The notes below the pieces were generated by a model. That model made no database searches, was not told the DNA's origin, and saw only the letters and a list, made by a program, of their open reading frames with translations. A stretch of 64,000 bases of DNA from Gallibacter intestinalis (lineage in GTDB: Bacteria > Bacillota > Clostridia > Peptostreptococcales > Anaerovoracaceae): contig NZ_JADCKA010000006.1 in NCBI RefSeq assembly GCF_014982745.1, forward strand, positions 25,624-89,623. The letters are read 5' to 3'. How positions within the stretch are numbered: position 1 is the stretch's first letter; each line of letters opens with the position of its first letter. The position numbers and the translations under genes were made by a program. This document shows positions 46,294 through 54,537 of the stretch, one piece after another.

Positions 46294-47406
46294 ATGATTA
46301 ACTTTGAACACGAAAGCCTCGAAGCGACGCTTAAAAAAGCATACGACAACGTGAGAGGTCTTAAGAGAAAAACAAAGGAACTTATATGTGTGGGACTTAC
46401 AGTGATGATGCTGGGAACCTTCGTACTGTATGATGCAGCTGCAGGAGTAGCATACGCAGCAAGCAGCGGAGAAGGCACACCTCACGCAATAATGGCAGGA
46501 GACGAAGAAATAGCAGTGCTCCAGTCAAAATCAGATGCCAACATGGTAGTGGACAATATCAAAAAGCAGTACGGCAAAGATAACAGCCTTGAAACTGCAA
46601 TGGTAACACCAGCCATCAAGGTAGTGGAAAAGGAATATGTAACAGCAGAAGCTGTAGATGTAAAGACAATATCTGAAGCAACAGAAGATATACTTGCTCA
46701 GAACGAAACATCAGATCCATACTTTGAAATCGTAGTAAAGCAGCCAGTAGTAGCAAAGCAGGCAATCGCCCATGAAACAAAGACAGTTGAAACAGACGAA
46801 CTGGAAAAGGGTGAAACAAAGGTAACTACAGAAGGTAAGGATGGAGCAAAGATAGTAACAGGAGAAAGCATCGTAGTTAACGGAAAGGTTAAGAGTACAG
46901 AAGTATTCTCCGAAGAGATAACAGCACAGCCAGTAACAGAAGTAGTTGCAAAGGGAACAAAGGAACCTGAACCAGAAGTAACAGAAGTAGCAGCAACTAC
47001 AACAAGTACAAGAGCAAATAGCAGTGCTTCAAGCTCAAGCAACAAGACATATAAGGCTCCAAGCTATAACGCATCAACAAGCGGTGGTATCGTAGGATAT
47101 GCACAGAGCTTCCACGGAGTACCTTATGTATGGGGCGGAGCAAGCCCATCAGGATTTGACTGCTCAGGCTTTACAATGTATGTATATAGAGCATTTGGAG
47201 TAAGCCTGCCACATAGCTCTGGCGGACAGGCAGGATGCGGATATGCAGTATCAGCAAGCCAGGCAAAACCTGGAGATCTGGTAGTAATGCCAGGACATGT
47301 AGGAATCTATGTAGGCGGCGGCATGATGGTACATGCACCTGCACCAGGACAGTGTGTAAAGACACAGGCAATCTGGCAGGGATGCAGCTTCAGAAGACTT
47401 GTCTAA
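46294..47406 (+). CDS. Secreted G5-NlpC/P60 peptidoglycan endopeptidase
   Basis: A 370-residue exported enzyme. A 30-residue charged N-terminus precedes a membrane/signal segment (31-56, ending AYAAS). A G5 domain lies at about 143-221 (VVKQPVVAKQ, ESIVVNGKVKSTEV, EEITAQPVTEV), then a Thr/Ser linker (230-262) and the NlpC/P60 domain (263-370) with Cys290 in FDCSGFT, His335 in GHVGIY and His347. It cleaves peptide stems in peptidoglycan. Codon choice (GCA, GTA, ACA) is more uniform than in its neighbours. Confidence 0.92.
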   Translation: MINFEHESLEATLKKAYDNVRGLKRKTKELICVGLTVMMLGTFVLYDAAAGVAYAASSGEGTPHAIMAGDEEIAVLQSKSDANMVVDNIKKQYGKDNSLETAMVTPAIKVVEKEYVTAEAVDVKTISEATEDILAQNETSDPYFEIVVKQPVVAKQAIAHETKTVETDELEKGETKVTTEGKDGAKIVTGESIVVNGKVKSTEVFSEEITAQPVTEVVAKGTKEPEPEVTEVAATTTSTRANSSASSSSNKTYKAPSYNASTSGGIVGYAQSFHGVPYVWGGASPSGFDCSGFTMYVYRAFGVSLPHSSGGQAGCGYAVSASQAKPGDLVVMPGHVGIYVGGGMMVHAPAPGQCVKTQAIWQGCSFRRLV

Positions 47407-47424
47407 TAGCAAATAGAGATAAAC

Positions 47425-47454
47425 AAAAGACTTCGCGATTGCGAAGTCTTTTTT
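47425..47454 (+). terminator. Terminator after the NlpC/P60 gene
   Basis: AAGACTTCGC and GCGAAGTCTT form a perfect 10-bp stem with a GATT loop, followed by TTTT. Confidence 0.92.
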
Positions 47455-47486
47455 ACTGTAAGTTTTGTCCTATAACCCTTAAAAAG

Positions 47487-47816
47487 TTAGAGCCCCTGGC
47501 GTATGAATTTCTTTACCACGTCGGCATATCTTGCGTGCATACCTACATTTACAAAGTAGTATGAATATTTATCCTGTTTTTTTACATCCACAAGACCGGA
47601 TTTTACCAGGGTTTTAATATGCTGAGAGATTGTAGCCTGTGCATAATCGAAATGTGCGACTACATCCTTATTGCATACAGGCTGCATCTGTGCGTTTTGC
47701 TGCATTATAAACTGAAATATTTTTATTCGCACGGGATGAGCCAGCGCATCGGATACCTTGGCTAAAAGCAAAATGTCCTCTTCGTGCATTGCATCGTTAT
47801 CTCTTCTTATTCTCAT
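47487..47816 (-). CDS. ArsR-family winged-helix regulator
   Basis: A 109-residue regulator: ALAHPVRIKIFQFIM and HFDYAQATISQHIKTLVKSGLV (HTH) followed by the wing KQDKYSYYFV. There is no clear metal-binding Cys pattern. It lies 28 nt downstream of ytqB in the same direction with an AAAGGAAAT ribosome site. The target is unknown. Confidence 0.85.
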   Translation of the reverse strand: MRIRRDNDAMHEEDILLLAKVSDALAHPVRIKIFQFIMQQNAQMQPVCNKDVVAHFDYAQATISQHIKTLVKSGLVDVKKQDKYSYYFVNVGMHARYADVVKKFIRQGL

Positions 47817-47844
47817 TTGGATTTCCTTTCTTTTGTTTTATCAG

Positions 47845-48408
47845 TTATTTCTTTTTAGTTATTGCCAGTATTTCCGGCGGGTGGTTTTGTTGATTTATCA
47901 TTGAGATGTATGCAACATGATAAATAGACGAATCAAGGTTTTTGGACATTTCCAGCAGCGCAGATTTCTCTTCTGCCCCTTGCTCATGTCCGTCATACAT
48001 CACTATGCAGCAAAGACCGTCTTTTTCCAATATGGACAATGCTGAGTTTACGGCGTTTATTGTGTTATATTCTTTCGTTGTTAGGGATTTATCACTTCCC
48101 GGTAAATATCCAAGATTAAACATAATCACACGGGCCGCAGACAGATAGGCTGTCATATTTGTGTGGTTGTCACAGATAAGCGTAACTTTTTCCTTGTAAA
48201 TATTATGCTCGGAAAGTAATGCTTTGGTGCTTTGGATTGCCCCAGGTTGAATATCAAAAGCATATACATGCTTTGCAGTTGATTTAGCCAACATAAGGGT
48301 GTCGTTTCCGTTTCCGCAGGTGGCGTCTACAACGGTACATCCGGGCTGTATATATTGATTTACCAAAGCTGCAGCTGTTAAAGTGGTGCTTCGCAGAATG
48401 TTGTCCAA
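47845..48408 (-). CDS. YtqB-type SAM-dependent methyltransferase
   Basis: A 187-residue class I methyltransferase with VVDATCGNGNDTLML (SAM loop), YAFDIQPGAI, and FNLGYLPGSDK. This matches the YtqB/rRNA methylase family (PF06962), recently linked to wobble-uridine modification of tRNA. The TTG start at 48408 is chosen because AAAGGAG lies 6 nt upstream; a longer frame extends to 48612 but runs through the promoter and has no similarity. Confidence 0.85.
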   Translation of the reverse strand: MDNILRSTTLTAAALVNQYIQPGCTVVDATCGNGNDTLMLAKSTAKHVYAFDIQPGAIQSTKALLSEHNIYKEKVTLICDNHTNMTAYLSAARVIMFNLGYLPGSDKSLTTKEYNTINAVNSALSILEKDGLCCIVMYDGHEQGAEEKSALLEMSKNLDSSIYHVAYISMINQQNHPPEILAITKKK

Positions 48409-48463
48409 TTTGCGCTCCTTTGTATAGTGCTTCTCTCCCTTAGATAACAAATATCGCTTATTA

Positions 48464-48526
48464 ACGATACAACTATCTGACAAATAAGTCAATACTATTG
48501 AAAAAAACAGAGTTTTATGGGATAAT
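48464..48526. promoter_or_regulatory. Divergent promoters for ytqB (minus) and the membrane-protein gene (plus)
   Basis: Minus: TTGACT (48492-48487), 17 bp, TATCGT (48469-48464). Plus: TTGAAA (48498-48503), 17 bp, GATAAT (48521-48526). Confidence 0.72.
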
Positions 48527-48554
48527 ATTTGTGTTTTAATTATGGAGGTATGAT

Positions 48555-49172
48555 GTGAGTAGAACTGGAAATAATTTAGGCGGATTAAAATATGTTCTTG
48601 CCGGCCTGGCACTTATGGCAGTGGCTCAGGCGGCATCTTCCGCAGTGATGCAGTTTATATCCATAGGCCCAGTTTTATGGGCTGATTTGGCGGTACATAT
48701 TCTTGCCTGGGCGGCAGTGATATTCGGAATGCTGCGCCTTGGCGGAGTAAGGGTCGAATTCCGCAGAGGGCTTATAGTTTCGGGAGCGGGACTTGTGTTT
48801 ACTCTGATACAGGCATTTTTCGTATTTAAACAATACAGAGTCGGACTGGGAAGCGATGCTTTTATAGATATGTACGCCATGTTTGGTGAATACCTTGCAG
48901 ATCTGTGCATGCTGGCGGTATACTATCTGTCAGTCAAGGCGATGGCCCAGCTTCTAGTAAAAGACGGAGAAATTAAAAAAGGCCAGAGGTGGCACAGAGT
49001 GCTCAGATGGGGTATTATAACGGTTGTGGTTTCCATGATGCTGATTCCGATGGCATCGGTTTTCCCAACAGTTATTGCTATCATCATAGCTCTGGCAGCC
49101 ATTGCTGCGGGGCTGTTTATGGAATTCATAATGATCAGGTATATCAATGAAGCTTACAGAAAGATAAGTTAA
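48555..49172 (+). CDS. Integral membrane protein, family not recognised
   Basis: A 205-residue protein with about six hydrophobic segments (roughly 10-35, 40-58, 70-90, 108-128, 148-168, 170-190) and short charged loops. No motif that I recognise. GTG start with TGGAGG upstream; it has its own promoter and is followed by a GNAT gene 24 nt later. Confidence 0.7.
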   Translation: MSRTGNNLGGLKYVLAGLALMAVAQAASSAVMQFISIGPVLWADLAVHILAWAAVIFGMLRLGGVRVEFRRGLIVSGAGLVFTLIQAFFVFKQYRVGLGSDAFIDMYAMFGEYLADLCMLAVYYLSVKAMAQLLVKDGEIKKGQRWHRVLRWGIITVVVSMMLIPMASVFPTVIAIIIALAAIAAGLFMEFIMIRYINEAYRKIS

Positions 49173-49196
49173 AGTAATAAACAATAGGAGAGGACA

Positions 49197-49667
49197 ATGA
49201 TAGTAAGAAAGTGTGCACCAGCCGACAAGGCGATATGGGTGGAAATGAACAGAGAGTTCATGGACAAGGAACTTTGCGGTAATGAGTTTTGGACAGAGAC
49301 AAGAGACAGAGGTAATGCCGATCTGGAAAATGCCTTTGATGCAGCCCTTAAAGCTGAACCGTCAATTATCCTTCTTATATTTGAAAATGAAGAAGGCGAA
49401 ACTGTAGGATTTGTAAATCTGAACACAGTGTTCAGCATCTGGTCCAACGGAGATGCTATGATAGTCGATGACTTCTACATCAGAGAGGACTACAGAGGCA
49501 GAGGCTACGGAAAGGAAGGCCTTGTTTTAGTAGAGAAGTTTGCTTTGGATAACAACATTAAGAGAATCCAGTTCCATAGCAATCTTGATGATGAAAATGC
49601 AGCAAAGATTTGGGATGAAATAGGATATTATCCTATAGATGTGAAATTCTATATGAGGTATATATAA
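49197..49667 (+). CDS. GNAT-family N-acetyltransferase
   Basis: A 156-residue acetyltransferase; the acetyl-CoA loop is IREDYRGRGYGKEGL (about 94-108), preceded by the beta4 strand IVDDFYI. Substrate unknown. AGAGGACA precedes the ATG. Confidence 0.88.
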   Translation: MIVRKCAPADKAIWVEMNREFMDKELCGNEFWTETRDRGNADLENAFDAALKAEPSIILLIFENEEGETVGFVNLNTVFSIWSNGDAMIVDDFYIREDYRGRGYGKEGLVLVEKFALDNNIKRIQFHSNLDDENAAKIWDEIGYYPIDVKFYMRYI

Positions 49668-49693
49668 AGAAGAAAGAGAGAATAAAAGGGGAG

Positions 49694-50179
49694 ATGAAGA
49701 ATTTTATTGATGAGTTTAAACAGTTTATAATGCGAGGCAATGTCATCGACATGGCTGTCGGTGTCGTTGTAGGTACTGCATTCAGTACAATAGTTAATTC
49801 CCTGGTGCAGGATGTTATCATGCCGGCTGTCAGCCTGATTACCGGTAAAATCGATTTTACAAACCTGTTCTTAGCTCTGGATGGAAATCATTATGCAACA
49901 TTGACAGAGGCTAAAGGGGCGACTTCCGTTATAGCCTACGGAAGCTTCATACAGGCTGTGGTGCAGTTCCTGATTATCGCATTCTCGATATTTATTGTAG
50001 TTAAGGGAATAAACAAGCTCAGAAGACCTGCGCCGAAAGCGGCTCCTACTACAAAGACATGTCCTTACTGTAAGTCAGAGATAAACATAGAAGCCACAAG
50101 ATGTCCATATTGTGCATCAGAACAGCCTCAGGCTGTTACAGAGGGCGGTCAGGAGGAACAAGCCCCTGCTGTTCAATAA
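49694..50179 (+). CDS. mscL: Large-conductance mechanosensitive channel with C-terminal zinc ribbon
   Basis: A 161-residue protein. Residues 1-110 are MscL: FIMRGNVIDMAVGVVVGTAF (pore helix) and QFLIIAFSIFIVVKGINKL (second helix). In place of the usual C-terminal helical bundle there is a CPYC-x11-CPYC zinc ribbon (about 123-141) and a Gln/Glu-rich tail. The channel releases solutes on osmotic downshock. Zinc-ribbon MscL forms exist in other Firmicutes; the role of the ribbon is not known to me. Confidence 0.92.
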   Translation: MKNFIDEFKQFIMRGNVIDMAVGVVVGTAFSTIVNSLVQDVIMPAVSLITGKIDFTNLFLALDGNHYATLTEAKGATSVIAYGSFIQAVVQFLIIAFSIFIVVKGINKLRRPAPKAAPTTKTCPYCKSEINIEATRCPYCASEQPQAVTEGGQEEQAPAVQ

Positions 50180-50405
50180 GAGACAGCTTTTGAGCTCGGG
50201 AAAGCTTTTTAAGCGCTGCTTCTCGTTTGAGAGCGGCGCTTTTTGATTCTGCTTCTTCAAAGTAAACCATGCGAACTGGAAGTCTTGCACGGGTGTACTT
50301 TGAGGCGGTGCCGCGGTTATGGGCCTTAAGCCTTTTTTTTAGATCGTTGGTCCAGCCTGTGTATAGACTGCCGTCGGAACATTCGAGAATATATATGTAA
50401 GCCAT
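50136..50405 (-). CDS. GIY-YIG nuclease-domain protein (YhbQ/UPF0213 type)
   Basis: An 89-residue single-domain protein: YIYILECSDGSLYTGWTNDL gives the GIY-YIG equivalents (Y-I ... Y-T-G), followed by HNRGTASKYTRARLP and YFEEAESKSAALKREAALK. Roles in DNA repair have been proposed for relatives. It overlaps the 3' end of mscL on the other strand by 44 bp. AAAGGAGG precedes the ATG. Confidence 0.88.
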   Translation of the reverse strand: MAYIYILECSDGSLYTGWTNDLKKRLKAHNRGTASKYTRARLPVRMVYFEEAESKSAALKREAALKKLSRAQKLSLIEQQGLVPPDRPL

Positions 50406-50512
50406 AAAAACCTCCTTAAAGAATTATATAATACAGGTTTTTATCAGGCAACTTGGTGGTAATAATAAAAGGACGATTTGACAGGTCGTAGTTTGAGATA
50501 CGGAGGGAATAT

Positions 50513-51346
50513 ATGCTTAATATAGGATGTCATCTTTCCGCAGCAGGAGGATTTACAGCCATGGGAAAGGATGCCATAGCCATAGGCGCAAACACCTTTG
50601 CCTTTTTTACGAGGAATCCTAGAGGTGGAAAGTCAAAGGCCATAGATGAAAAAGATGTAAAGGGTCTTTTAGAGATAATGGAAGGCAACGGATTTGCAAA
50701 GCTTGTTGCTCATGCTCCCTACACTCTTAATCCATGTTCTTCAACGGAAAAAGTGAGGGAATTTGCTAAAATAGCCATGACAGAAGATCTTCAGAAAATG
50801 GAATACTTGCCGGGAAATTATTATAACTTTCATCCGGGTTCCCATACGGGACAGGGTACGGAAAAGGGCATTGAACTGATAACAAAGCTCTTAAATGAAG
50901 TCCTTACAGAGGATATGAATACCGTAGTTTTGCTGGAATCGATGGCGGGTAAAGGCAGTGAAATCGGCGGAACCTTTGAGGAATTGGCGGAAATCATTCG
51001 CAGAGTGGAGCTTAAGGATAAGATAGGTGTATGTCTGGATAGTTGCCATATCAGTGATGGTGGTTACGATATAAAGGCAAATCTTGACGGAGTTATAGAG
51101 GAGTTTGACAAAATAGTAGGACTGAAATATCTGAAGGCTATGCATTTAAACGATTCACTTAACCCTTTGGGTGCGCATAAAGATAGACATGCTAAAATAG
51201 GTGAAGGTTATCTGGGAACGGAAACCTTTGAAAAAATAATAAATCACGAAAAATTAAAGGGCCTGCCTTTTATATTGGAAACACCTAATGAACTGGAGGG
51301 CTATGCGGCAGAAATAGCAACGCTAAGAAGTCTATATAAATATTAG
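50513..51346 (+). CDS. nfo: Endonuclease IV
   Basis: A 277-residue AP endonuclease TIM barrel with [38 protein letters not shown] and [12 protein letters not shown] supplying the three-zinc site. It cuts at abasic sites in base-excision repair. Length standard; start preceded by CGGAGGGA. Confidence 0.96.
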   Translation: MLNIGCHLSAAGGFTAMGKDAIAIGANTFAFFTRNPRGGKSKAIDEKDVKGLLEIMEGNGFAKLVAHAPYTLNPCSSTEKVREFAKIAMTEDLQKMEYLPGNYYNFHPGSHTGQGTEKGIELITKLLNEVLTEDMNTVVLLESMAGKGSEIGGTFEELAEIIRRVELKDKIGVCLDSCHISDGGYDIKANLDGVIEEFDKIVGLKYLKAMHLNDSLNPLGAHKDRHAKIGEGYLGTETFEKIINHEKLKGLPFILETPNELEGYAAEIATLRSLYKY

Positions 51347-51358
51347 AAAAAATTTCGG

Positions 51359-51387
51359 TTGATATCGGTGCTGCTGGGTAGTATAAT
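51359..51387 (+). promoter_or_regulatory. Promoter of the NrdD-tail-like gene
   Basis: TTGATA (51359-51364) and TATAAT (51382-51387), 17-bp spacer. Confidence 0.75.
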
Positions 51388-51431
51388 ACCATATGTAGTG
51401 TAAAAAAGGGAAAAATACAGGAGGAAATACA

Positions 51432-51719
51432 ATGTATGTAAATATAACAGGTAATGCAGATCCGAGAGAAGCGCAGAATTATGTGGACTATCTTCAGAAT
51501 AAATATAACAGAAAATTAGAATCCCTAGATATTAACATAGACGGTGATCATGCGGAGCTTAATTATAAATTTGAACCTGTAAAAATAGAGAGAATCAGAA
51601 GAATTACAGGATATTTGGTAGGCACTATGGACCACTGGAATGATGCCAAATCCGCCGAAGAAAGGGACAGAGTAAAGCATATGTCCGCCGGCGGTGAATC
51701 AGCAATGGAAACTCTTTAG
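51432..51719 (+). CDS. 95-residue protein resembling the C-terminal part of anaerobic ribonucleotide reductase
   Basis: The second half (ERIRRITGYLVGTMDHWNDA, then KSAEERDRVKH) resembles, from memory, the ERTTGYLGP-type segment near the C-terminus of NrdD that contacts the glycyl-radical region. The protein has no cysteine, so it lacks the NrdD zinc site, and no glycyl-radical loop. It has its own promoter, AGGAGG ribosome site and terminator, so it is a true gene. Similar small NrdD-like proteins occur in other Firmicutes; the function is unknown. Confidence 0.65.
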   Translation: MYVNITGNADPREAQNYVDYLQNKYNRKLESLDINIDGDHAELNYKFEPVKIERIRRITGYLVGTMDHWNDAKSAEERDRVKHMSAGGESAMETL

Positions 51720-51737
51720 TACAAATACATATAATAG

Positions 51738-51784
51738 GCAATGGCGTCATGTCATTGCTTTTTTTTGCAAAAAAATGGTATAAT
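51738..51784 (+). promoter_or_regulatory. Terminator overlapped by the alr promoter
   Basis: GCAATG (51738-51743) and CATTGC (51753-51758) form a stem followed by eight T (51759-51766). TTGCTT (51755-51760), in the descending arm, and TATAAT (51779-51784) with an 18-bp spacer form the likely alr promoter. This repeats the terminator/promoter overlap seen at recF-gyrB. Confidence 0.65.
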
Positions 51785-51824
51785 TATTTTTAGCAAAAAA
51801 CACATGCGCAAAAGGAGGCATGAT

Positions 51825-52973
51825 ATGTACAAGGAAGCAGTCAGAGCAGCGTGGACTGAAATCAATCTGTCAAATGCAGATTACAATATAAAACAGATAA
51901 AGCAAAAGATAGGAGATAAAACAAAAGTAATAGGGGTAATAAAAGCCGACGCATATGGTCACGGAGCTGTGAAAATTGCTGAGGTACTCAGAGAAAACGA
52001 TATTAAAACCTTTGCAGTGGCAACCTTGCAGGAGTGTATCGTATTGAGAGAAGCAGGAGCCATGGAAGAGATAATAGTAATGGGCCTGACTCCAGAACTT
52101 TATGCAGAGGAAATTGTTAAATATAATGTGACCCCTGTTGTGGCATCATACGATAATGCAAAAGCCATTTCGGAGGCAGCAGAGCACCAGGGTATAGAAA
52201 TAAGAGGTCTTATAGCTGCGGATACTGGAATGGGCCGTATAGGATATATGACGGATTCCGATGAAAATATAGATAAGGCCGTTGAGGAAGTTAAAAAAAT
52301 AGCGGAGCTTACTAACTTTGAGATAATGGGACTGATTTCCCATTTCTCCATGTCAGAGGCTGAAGATGCAGAGTATGTAAAGCTTCAGGAGGAAAGATAT
52401 TTTAGATTCAGAGATAGGCTACTGGCAGAGGGCATAAAACTTCCTCTGGAAACCTTTGCAAACAGCCCTGCCGTAATGGAAAATTCTAGTGTTTATCTGG
52501 ATGCCGCAAGACCGGGAATCGTGCTCTATGGATACTATCCTTCAACGGAAATCGATAAAAGCCTTCTTGATATAAAGCCGGTAATGTCCGTAAAAGCAAA
52601 TATCGTATATCTCAAGGAAGTGCCAGAAGGGTATTCATGCAGCTACGGCCGCAAGTTTATAGCGGAGAGAAAATCTGTCATAGGAACCCTTTCCATTGGA
52701 TATGCTGATGGACTGCCAAGACCGTATTCTCCATATGGAAAGGTTATAGTTAACGGTCACATAGCGCCTATCGCAGGCAACATCTGCATGGATCAGTGCA
52801 TGATAGATTTAACGGATGTTCCGGGAGTCAAAGTCGGAGATGAAGTTATAATAATGGGCTCTGACGGTAAAAATACCATATCTGCAGACGATATAGCCCA
52901 GGCGGTGGGAACTATAAATTATGAAATTCTTTGCGGATTTGGACAGAGATTACCTAAAGTATATGTGAGATAA
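51825..52973 (+). CDS. alr: Alanine racemase
   Basis: A 382-residue PLP enzyme. The PLP lysine is in VIKADAYGHG, the second catalytic base Tyr in GTLSIGYADGLPR, and CMDQCMIDL follows. It makes D-Ala for peptidoglycan. The start at 51825 has AAAGGAGG 8 nt upstream; a frame extending to 51741 includes the promoter and is not translated. Confidence 0.97.
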   Translation: MYKEAVRAAWTEINLSNADYNIKQIKQKIGDKTKVIGVIKADAYGHGAVKIAEVLRENDIKTFAVATLQECIVLREAGAMEEIIVMGLTPELYAEEIVKYNVTPVVASYDNAKAISEAAEHQGIEIRGLIAADTGMGRIGYMTDSDENIDKAVEEVKKIAELTNFEIMGLISHFSMSEAEDAEYVKLQEERYFRFRDRLLAEGIKLPLETFANSPAVMENSSVYLDAARPGIVLYGYYPSTEIDKSLLDIKPVMSVKANIVYLKEVPEGYSCSYGRKFIAERKSVIGTLSIGYADGLPRPYSPYGKVIVNGHIAPIAGNICMDQCMIDLTDVPGVKVGDEVIIMGSDGKNTISADDIAQAVGTINYEILCGFGQRLPKVYVR

Positions 52974-53071
52974 AACCTAATAAAGATATAGTATATGAAT
53001 TAAAAATATGATTAAGAAAAAACAGGTCAAACTCTTTGGCGACGCCAGATAAGGAAGTTTTTATGTAGGGT

Positions 53072-53110
53072 ATGGTGTAACTCAGTAAAATGGGTTACAC
53101 CATATCTTTT
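53072..53110 (+). terminator. Hairpin after alr, at the edge of the island
   Basis: ATGGTGTAAC and GTTACACCAT form a perfect 10-bp stem with a 12-nt loop, followed by ATCTTTTTG. It can end alr transcription. The 52974-53071 stretch before it has no gene that I can see. Confidence 0.65.
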
Positions 53111-53112
53111 TG

Positions 53113-53731
53113 TTATGCTACGAAGCGGAAGTTTTGCGGGTTTTCTCGGATTTCTTCCATCGTAGCAAGAATTTCGTTTTCGGTCGGAATATCTATCATA
53201 CCAACCGCAGCAAAGTAAATATCTACTTTCACACAACAATGACCGCTTGATTTATCGTTGTTATGGACTTCAATACGCTCAATCAGAGAATTTACAAGTG
53301 TCGGTGTGAGTTCGTTTATCTCGGTCATATCACGCAAGGTTTTTAACAGTAACCTTAAATCAACCGATTTTTGCTTTGCCTCCTGTATGGTTTGTCGGTT
53401 ATCGGCAACTTCTTGTGTCAATGCCTTTTGTTCTTTTTCATAGTTTTGGAGCATTATTCTCGTGGAGTGAGATAAAAGTAACACCCAAAGAGGGATATAC
53501 AATTTGAGTCAGTCTGCCTGCTTCAACCATCTCTCGACCGAAACGGGATAGGTCTTTAACGATAACCCTGCATATCTTGCCTTCTTCCACCATTTTCTGC
53601 ATCTGCTGAAAACCGCCTCGCTCAAAGCTTGTGCCGGAAATACCGTCATCAACAAAAAACATCGTGTTTGTAAAGCCCTGCTTTTGGCAGTAATCTAACA
53701 GTATTTGCTTTTGAGACGAGATTTGTCAAGG
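53113..53731 (-). pseudogene. Decayed large serine recombinase (internal deletion, truncated N-terminus)
   Basis: Two pieces of one transposon recombinase are visible. The upstream piece (about 53731-53455) reads SSQKQILLDYCQKQGF then FFVDDGISGTSFERGGFQQM and VKDLSRFGREMVEAG, part of the resolvase catalytic domain, but the N-terminal 20 or so residues with the catalytic Ser are lost. The other (53490-53113) is in a different frame and starts at LQNYEKEQKALTQEVADNR, ending with a DUF4368-like tail (NPQNFRF). The central recombinase and zinc-ribbon part is deleted. It marks an old Tn4451/Tn916-relative insertion. Confidence 0.82.
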
Positions 53732-53762
53732 TATGTTTTTGCAAAGGAGTGTGCAATTCGCA

Positions 53763-53816
53763 TAGACAAGCAGCAAAAAGAGTGCTACAATAATGCTATT
53801 ATCGATAATGGCATTA
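53763..53816 (+). promoter_or_regulatory. Promoter and palindromic operator of the second tetR
   Basis: TAGACA (53763-53768), 17 bp, TACAAT (53786-53791). Immediately downstream is a 26-bp palindrome (53791-53816) centred on ATCGAT with one mismatched pair (arms begin TAATGC and end GCATTA). Position just after the -10 suits autorepression. Confidence 0.65.
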
Positions 53817-53841
53817 TTATTTAGGGGCAAAGGGGGAAAAC

Positions 53842-54450
53842 ATGGCCAATAGGGATCATTCCCTGGATGATAGGATCATTCAGGCTGCTTATTCGGAATT
53901 TCTTGCTTACGGCTTTCAGAAAGCCTCTCTGCACAAGATCGCCGAAAAAGCCGGTGTTACTACGGGGGCAATCTACACAAGATACAAGAATAAAGACGCG
54001 TTGTTTGCCAGTCTGCTTCAGGATTTTTTTGAGACGATGCAGGTTCTCTTTGCTCCCATCGCGGAAGAATACGAAAAAGCAAAGCACAGCGCGCAGCCGG
54101 ATGATATCCTCCGCGCCATAAACGCCGAAGAACAGGTATATTTTCAACTGCTGACCGAGCACTGCAATGACTGCACTTTATTTTTCTGCCGCAGCGATGG
54201 CAGCTCCATGGAAACCGTGCTGCATAAACTAATGGATCAAAAAGCGGAACAAACGGTGGAATTCTTTTCGCATATCTATGGGAAAGCGCCAAATGCCGAT
54301 GCGATCCGTCTTTTGATGGGCTCACAGTTCTGGTACTTCCGCCAGCTGCTGGATCAGCATATGGAGGAAGGCAGAATGCTTACCTGCTTACAGGCAGTCC
54401 TTGATTTCACTAACGCTGGCTGGCGGCAGCTATGCGATACCTTGCAATAA
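53842..54450 (+). CDS. TetR/AcrR-family regulator of the ECF transporter
   Basis: A 202-residue regulator with HTH in AYGFQKASLHKIAEKAGVTT followed by GAIYTRYKNKDALFASLL (residues about 20-57). The effector domain has FCRSDGSSMETVLHKLM. It is homologous to the TetR at 24648-25280 across both domains. It precedes the ECF genes in the same orientation, with a hairpin and a GTTAG-N6-CTAAC element between. Confidence 0.88.
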   Translation: MANRDHSLDDRIIQAAYSEFLAYGFQKASLHKIAEKAGVTTGAIYTRYKNKDALFASLLQDFFETMQVLFAPIAEEYEKAKHSAQPDDILRAINAEEQVYFQLLTEHCNDCTLFFCRSDGSSMETVLHKLMDQKAEQTVEFFSHIYGKAPNADAIRLLMGSQFWYFRQLLDQHMEEGRMLTCLQAVLDFTNAGWRQLCDTLQ

Positions 54451-54466
54451 ATCCGAAAAGTTAATT

Positions 54467-54491
54467 CGGACGGTCCATCCGTCCGTTTCTT
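54467..54491 (+). terminator. Hairpin between tetR and the ECF genes
   Basis: CGGACGG and CCGTCCG form a perfect 7-bp stem with TCCAT loop, followed by TTTCTTAC. Likely a terminator of the tetR transcript. Confidence 0.65.
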
Positions 54492-54501
54492 ACGGCCGCT
54501 G

Positions 54502-54517
54502 GTTAGAGAAGGCTAAC
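54502..54517. promoter_or_regulatory. Operator of the ECF transporter (GTTAG-N6-CTAAC)
   Basis: GTTAGAGAAGGCTAAC, 21 bp before the start codon of the ECF fusion gene. It has the same half-sites and spacing as the palindrome at 24581-24596 in front of the ABC exporter. Confidence 0.7.
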
Positions 54518-54537
54518 TAATAAGAAAAGAGTTTGCG

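Noticed and set aside
48409..48612. N-terminal extension of ytqB to 48612
   Set aside because: It contains the gene's own promoter (48492-48464) and no family similarity; the TTG at 48408 has a perfect ribosome site.
53027..53239. A 70-codon minus-strand frame at the recombinase 3' end
   Set aside because: It overlaps the recombinase tail in the wrong frame and has no similarity or ribosome site.
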